Source: Chamaecrista fasciculata (lineage: Eukaryota > Streptophyta > Magnoliopsida > Fabales > Fabaceae). Taken from it: a stretch of 64,000 nucleotides of DNA. The translations under genes were made by a program, and so were the position numbers. Location: contig QANZ01044487.1 of NCBI GenBank assembly GCA_003254925.1, positions 46,950-110,949 of the forward strand, in the 5' to 3' direction. Of this stretch, positions 57,486 to 64,000 are shown piece after piece (position 1 is the stretch's first letter; every line of letters begins with the position of its first letter). Below the pieces are notes generated by a model, which was not told the DNA's origin, did no database searches, and was given only the letters and a program-made list of their open reading frames with translations.

Positions 57486-60160
57486 GCCAAAGCATCGGCG
57501 CGGAAATCCTAATAGTGCATATGGGACATTTTTTTGGGGTTTACCTGTCTCTGCATGCCATACTCAGGAATGAAGACATGCTTAATGCTTATGATGTACA
57601 AGAGGGCTAATTTCGTGCTTCTGTATAAATAGTAGATGAAAATCGGTTTAGTGTTGCACATGTTAATAGTCGGTAGTCGCACTCGCTTCCTGCTTTCAAA
57701 TGTATGCATTCTTGTATTCTCATCTTTAGCTAATTTGTCAATGAACATCTCAGTTCCCCTATTTCTTCCATTAATCAAAGAGAGAGAAAGAGGGATTGGA
57801 CTTCTTTATACTTTTTAGCCATGATTGTTGCTTACAAGAGTCATCAAGGCCAAACATAAGCACGTACAGTGAAATCTAAATATGCATGTACTGGTTTATC
57901 TATAACGGAGGGCTCATTTGGCATGAGAAAATGATTAAAATCAACTGGGGAGAATTAAAGCGAGTGTTTATTTATTTACTCGTGTCCCTTTTCAACAAGT
58001 TGGTACGGATACGAAATTATGGGGAATGTTTTCACAAGTTGCGATGACATTTTTCACCAGGGATCCTACCCGTTTATTGTAATAGATATTCAGTCTTTTA
58101 CGACTCCTGAGGATCTCAAAGTCACTAGCTTTTCTTTTTCGGCCAGATCAAAGTTACTAGTTAGTAGTTACTACCCAATAATATTTTAACATATTATCTT
58201 TCAGTTTGTATATGGCATGAAAGTGGCGACAAAAGAAAATGCGATTGGCCGTCTGCTAGTGATTGCAGCACTTGCTGCATGGACGGTTGAACTGCGATCA
58301 TATCCATGAATCGGGATCAAGTGATTATGTTGGCAATAAGATAACGGCGCATTTGCATGAACAAAAATATACATTCCTGGGCACTTTGCGTTAGAAAACC
58401 AGAGTATGAGGAAAACGAATTTCTTGGATTTTGAGACGTGAACAATTCACTTCTTTAAAGAAATTTATGACTGTACTCTTAGAAAATCTAAGATAGGTTA
58501 GTCTATAATATAAAATATACATTATATGTAACTAGTGATGAGACTCGATATAAGGATATAATGAGTTAAAAATACAATAAAGTACTCTTTAATTTGCCTA
58601 GAGACTTTTCTATTTTTATATTACAAACTATTCAATACTTTGAAGATTCAGTCAAAAAAAGAGACTTCAAGCTTTAACAAAAAAAAAAATCTCCATACTT
58701 GTTGACTAGTGTGGAAGTATGATGGATGATAATGGTGGGGAAGGCACTTTTGCAAGTAAGCACGGAAGAAATACTAACTGCAATACCTCCTACACCGTTA
58801 AATAAAACAGTAATACTAAAGCTCAAAGTGATGCTTCAAATCTGAAAATTCCAGGGAAGAATTCCACAAGTAGAGCAAATGGGGCAATTTAAAGAGGCCT
58901 GAAAGCTCTCTGTGAGTTAGGATTATTCCTACTCCAACAATCCCACTCTCCAACACAAATGGCCAACAGTACTAATAACACAGTAAAATGGCTATCAATA
59001 TCAAATATTAGTGAAAGTATTTTAATATTTTTTTAAAAAAAATTTAAATGATAAGGAATTTACTTAATTGAAGCTAATAATTATTGCAGTTTTAGTCAAA
59101 TGTCAAAGTAAATAAAATATAAATTATTCTTAAAAAACGATCAAGTAAATTTTCGTGAATTAATAGGTTATTTTCATTTTTAAGATTTCTTGGTTGGGGA
59201 ATAAGCAGTGTACAACTCCTTAGCTTCGTGGTGGCATGCAAGGGCCCCCAGTCAATCAAAATGAGATAGAGACAACGTTGATGGCCTTCTTGTGGCCACC
59301 ATGATACATAACAGTATAAATTTTAGGCAAAGTTAATGTAAAGATACAGTATTCAATTGTTATGTATACATGTTTATATGGCTTGACACAAGCGAAGTGC
59401 TTTTCAATAACATCACTTTCCCTTTTTTTTTAATTGTATGGAAGAGGACGGTTCCATGTTGATGAAAATGAAAGAGCATAGCCATAGCTATACCATTTTA
59501 TAAAACAAATAAACTTATCTAAAATTGTTATTCTTTCAACTGTTAAATTCACTTGTAAGAGATAAATCTCTAATTCCAAGAAAATTAATAAAAAAAGATT
59601 TAAACAACTGTTGCTGTATACATTTTTTCATTTTTTAAAATATAGATTATTCATTTCTAAATATTAATAACAAATCAACAAAAGCATCAAGCAGCACATC
59701 AAATGCCGGAATTTATTAGTTGGGGATTGATCTAATTTAAATCAATGATCTTAAACTTTGAGACTTATAATTTATAAATATATCACGTTAAATGCTTGAT
59801 AGAAAAACTTTATCGTTATTGTATGTTAGGGGTGAGCAACGGTTCGGTTCGGNGTAGTCTACTCAAATAAAATTAATGTATATCTAAGAAAAAAGCACCG
59901 AGTAGCTATTAGCCTACCACTATACTATACTTTGGACAGAGGACCGATGAATGAGTTCGAAGAAATCCCACATCAATTAAGGGGCCCCAATACTTTGCCT
60001 CTTTCGTTTCCCCCCACATCTTTTTTACAACCAAATATTCCCCTGCACAAGAATTTATACTCGTACTTCATATTACGCTTTTTCTTTTCTTTTTCTATCT
60101 CTATTTGCTCATAAATTTATTAACTACTAACTACTTACTTTACAATAATGACAAGTTGAA
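57486..60160. other. Intergenic DNA between the J-protein and 14-3-3 genes
   Basis: The early part holds the 3' UTR or possible further exons of the J-protein gene. The rest is AT-rich with no supported gene. At 59827-59852 a hAT-like terminus (taggggtgagcaacggttcg) abuts a single N at 59853. Confidence 0.5.
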
Positions 60161-60170
60161 TGTACATTTT

Positions 60171-60220
60171 AAATTAAAAAGGAAAACGAACCCATCGTGT
60201 TTCGTTTTCCTTTTTAATTT
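60171..60220. repeat. Perfect palindrome, 20-bp arms, 10-bp loop
   Basis: Arm 1 aaattaaaaaggaaaacgaa (60171-60190), loop cccatcgtgt, arm 2 ttcgttttcctttttaattt (60201-60220). It lies in the 14-3-3 upstream region. Parts of the loop and flanks recur to about 60310 (see findings). Confidence 0.95.
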
Positions 60221-60463
60221 ATCAGCTTCATCTAGTGTATACACTAACCCATCGTGTTGAATGTACATTTCAAACTCATTTTTTTTTTTTTAATGAAGCT
60301 GATCAATTTTGAGCCAATTAACGCCGTTGCTAGTACATTCAGAGAGGTTTTAATTAATAAAGAGAATTATGAAAGAAGAATGAGTATGGTGAAGACAGTT
60401 CATTCCTACGCCCAATAGGCAAACCACACATCCAAAGATTCCTAATACACAGTTTCTGTCAAA

Positions 60464-60563
60464 CCATATATATATATATACACAGACACACACAATAAAC
60501 GCCAACACACCAATTCCTAATTCTGAATTCGCCACATCTTTCTCTCTCTCTCTCTCTCTCTCT
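60464..60563 (+). promoter_or_regulatory. TA-rich tract and (CT)n leader of the 14-3-3 gene
   Basis: accatatatatatatatacac at 60463-60483 could serve as a TATA region. A (CT)n tract at 60539-60563 lies 50-70 bases before the start codon, a common arrangement in plant leaders. Confidence 0.5.
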
Positions 60564-60612
60564 ATTCTTAATTTGCTTTTGTGTGTGTTGGATCGGTGAA
60601 AAAAAATCAAAA

Positions 60613-62946
<2,334 letters not shown>

Positions 62947-63502
62947 CATCCATTACAATTTATAAGCTTCATGGGTCATGTTCTTCATCTCAAGGACGTG
63001 GGCTTTCGATGTCATTTTTTGTACTTGTTTAAGAACCCAGCTAGTTCATAAATGCATGGTTGCCAGTTCCATGGCATTATGTTTTATATTCAGACTAGTT
63101 TTGTTCTTGATTTCTATGATGAACTGGAAAGGGTAGTGTAAGTGTGTAATGGAAGAACCTACCTAATTATAAATTTATAGTCGATGGAAATCTTCCTTTC
63201 TCCTGCCATTTTTATGATTATAACTCTAATAGAGTGTACTTCGGATCTCAATGCAGACATGGTAGTAGTAGTAGTAGTAGTAAAAGCAGGGGAATCAACG
63301 AAAAATGCCTAATCTGCAACAAATCACAAACACAACGTTCACTCAAAATAGCATGGAATCATGTTACAGCCATAACCAGTAATACCACTCCAGTCCTCTA
63401 AATAATGAACTGAAAACTCTCAGTCCTCATAAGGAAGACAAGCCAGCTTTATTTAGTAAACAATGTGACTTTCTGTACTCAAATCCTCTCTATAATAAGC
63501 AG
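62947..63502. other. Convergent 3' regions
   Basis: 3' UTR of the 14-3-3 gene, then (tag)n at about 63262-63282, then the 3' UTR of the minus-strand gene ending at 63503. Confidence 0.5.
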
Positions 63503-63926
63503 TCAGCCCCTTGTACTGTCTTTGATCCACTCAAGATATTTAAGATTGCCTCCCGTGATTGGTAAGGAGATCACTTCTGGCACCCTGAAGTAGAGAAACA
63601 AGAAAGATGTCAGCAACAACACACGGTGTTGTTGTATTCCTACGAATTTCATTTCAAACAGTCATGACAGATTCAAGACTTATATGAAATCGTCCTGTTT
63701 CTTAAAACTCAATCGTACCACCAAAGTTTCAAGTGCTCCTTTCTCAAGGGAAGATGCAATATGCAGATTTGCCAAAAAAGAATTCAGATTCTAACAAAGG
63801 ATATTATATTGATCAGAAGCATTAGCCTTACTCATATTCATGATTTGCTTTGACATGCTCTGTTAGTGCTTCCAAAAGGGATTGCCTAGTCTTGATTATA
63901 AGAAGTTCCTCAGAATCAGTTTGGAT
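63503..63926 (-). CDS. 3' end of an unidentified minus-strand gene (two exons visible)
   Basis: Exons 63832-63926 and 63503-63584 join in phase (GA|G) to give IQTDSEELLIIKTRQSLLEA ... VPEVISLPITGGNLKYLEWI ... and a TGA stop at 63503-63505. The first exon looks like an amphipathic helix and the tail ends DSTRG. Clean GT..AG borders and coding character support a real gene. The rest lies beyond the window and the family was not recognised. Confidence 0.65.
63585..63831 (-). other. Intron of the partial minus-strand gene
   Basis: The minus-strand donor is next to 63832 and the acceptor (CTACTTCAG) ends at 63585. No other feature was seen. Confidence 0.6.
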
Positions 63927-64000
63927 CTGTCAATTTGCATCATAAAGCTAAATAAGATTGTCAAGCTACAGCATACTTTCAATTATGTTCAGATTTTTTT

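Overview
The window is nuclear DNA from a eudicot plant, probably a woody rosid although the species cannot be fixed from sequence alone. Genes have many introns with GT..AG borders and AT-rich introns. The proteins are clear plant homologues, and the intergenic space holds plant-type SINE, LINE, Copia, Gypsy-type LTR, hAT, Harbinger and Helitron-like debris. There are no bacterial operons, CRISPR arrays or rRNA genes. One 570-base N gap lies at 24095-24664, and eight isolated single Ns look like contig joins.

Genes in order: a 5'-truncated mitochondrial dicarboxylate carrier (1-652, +); a PH-RhoGAP of the REN1 type (1443-13267, -, about 909 aa); a 5'-truncated LINE with target duplications (16017-17870); a solo LTR (18123-18700); a chimeric duplicated fragment (about 19310-19700); a 698-aa pentatricopeptide repeat protein (20132-22228, -); a repeat-rich block with the N gap (22.7-26.8 kb); a 242-aa conserved protein of unknown function (27736-30279, +); a 22-exon gene for a C2/MUN-like protein of about 1238 aa (32284-42418, -); palindromic and hAT MITEs (44.3-45.3 kb); plastid glucose-6-phosphate isomerase (46677-52154, -, 620 aa); a Copia/LTR mosaic (53.1-54.0 kb) and a second solo LTR (54307-54728); a small J-domain protein (55492-57485, +); a 14-3-3 protein (60613-62946, +, 250 aa); and the last two exons of an unidentified minus-strand gene (63503-63926).

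Exons were joined by hand. In every spliced gene the reading phase closes across all introns and total lengths agree with the families, so the models are strong, although no transcript evidence is available. From memory, the order carrier - REN1-type RhoGAP - C2/MUN-like protein - plastid PGI matches a short Arabidopsis chromosome 4 segment (about At4g24570 to At4g24620). That suggests an old collinear block, here expanded by transposons.

No wholly new biological system was found. The most notable items are a chimeric fragment at 19.3-19.7 kb copied from two genes elsewhere in this window, a small Helitron-like family with a hairpin and CTRR terminus, a Copia LTR that sits between a polypurine tract and a primer binding site, a perfect 20-bp-arm palindrome with template-switch-like repeats at 60.17-60.31 kb, and two uncharacterised but well-conserved plant genes.
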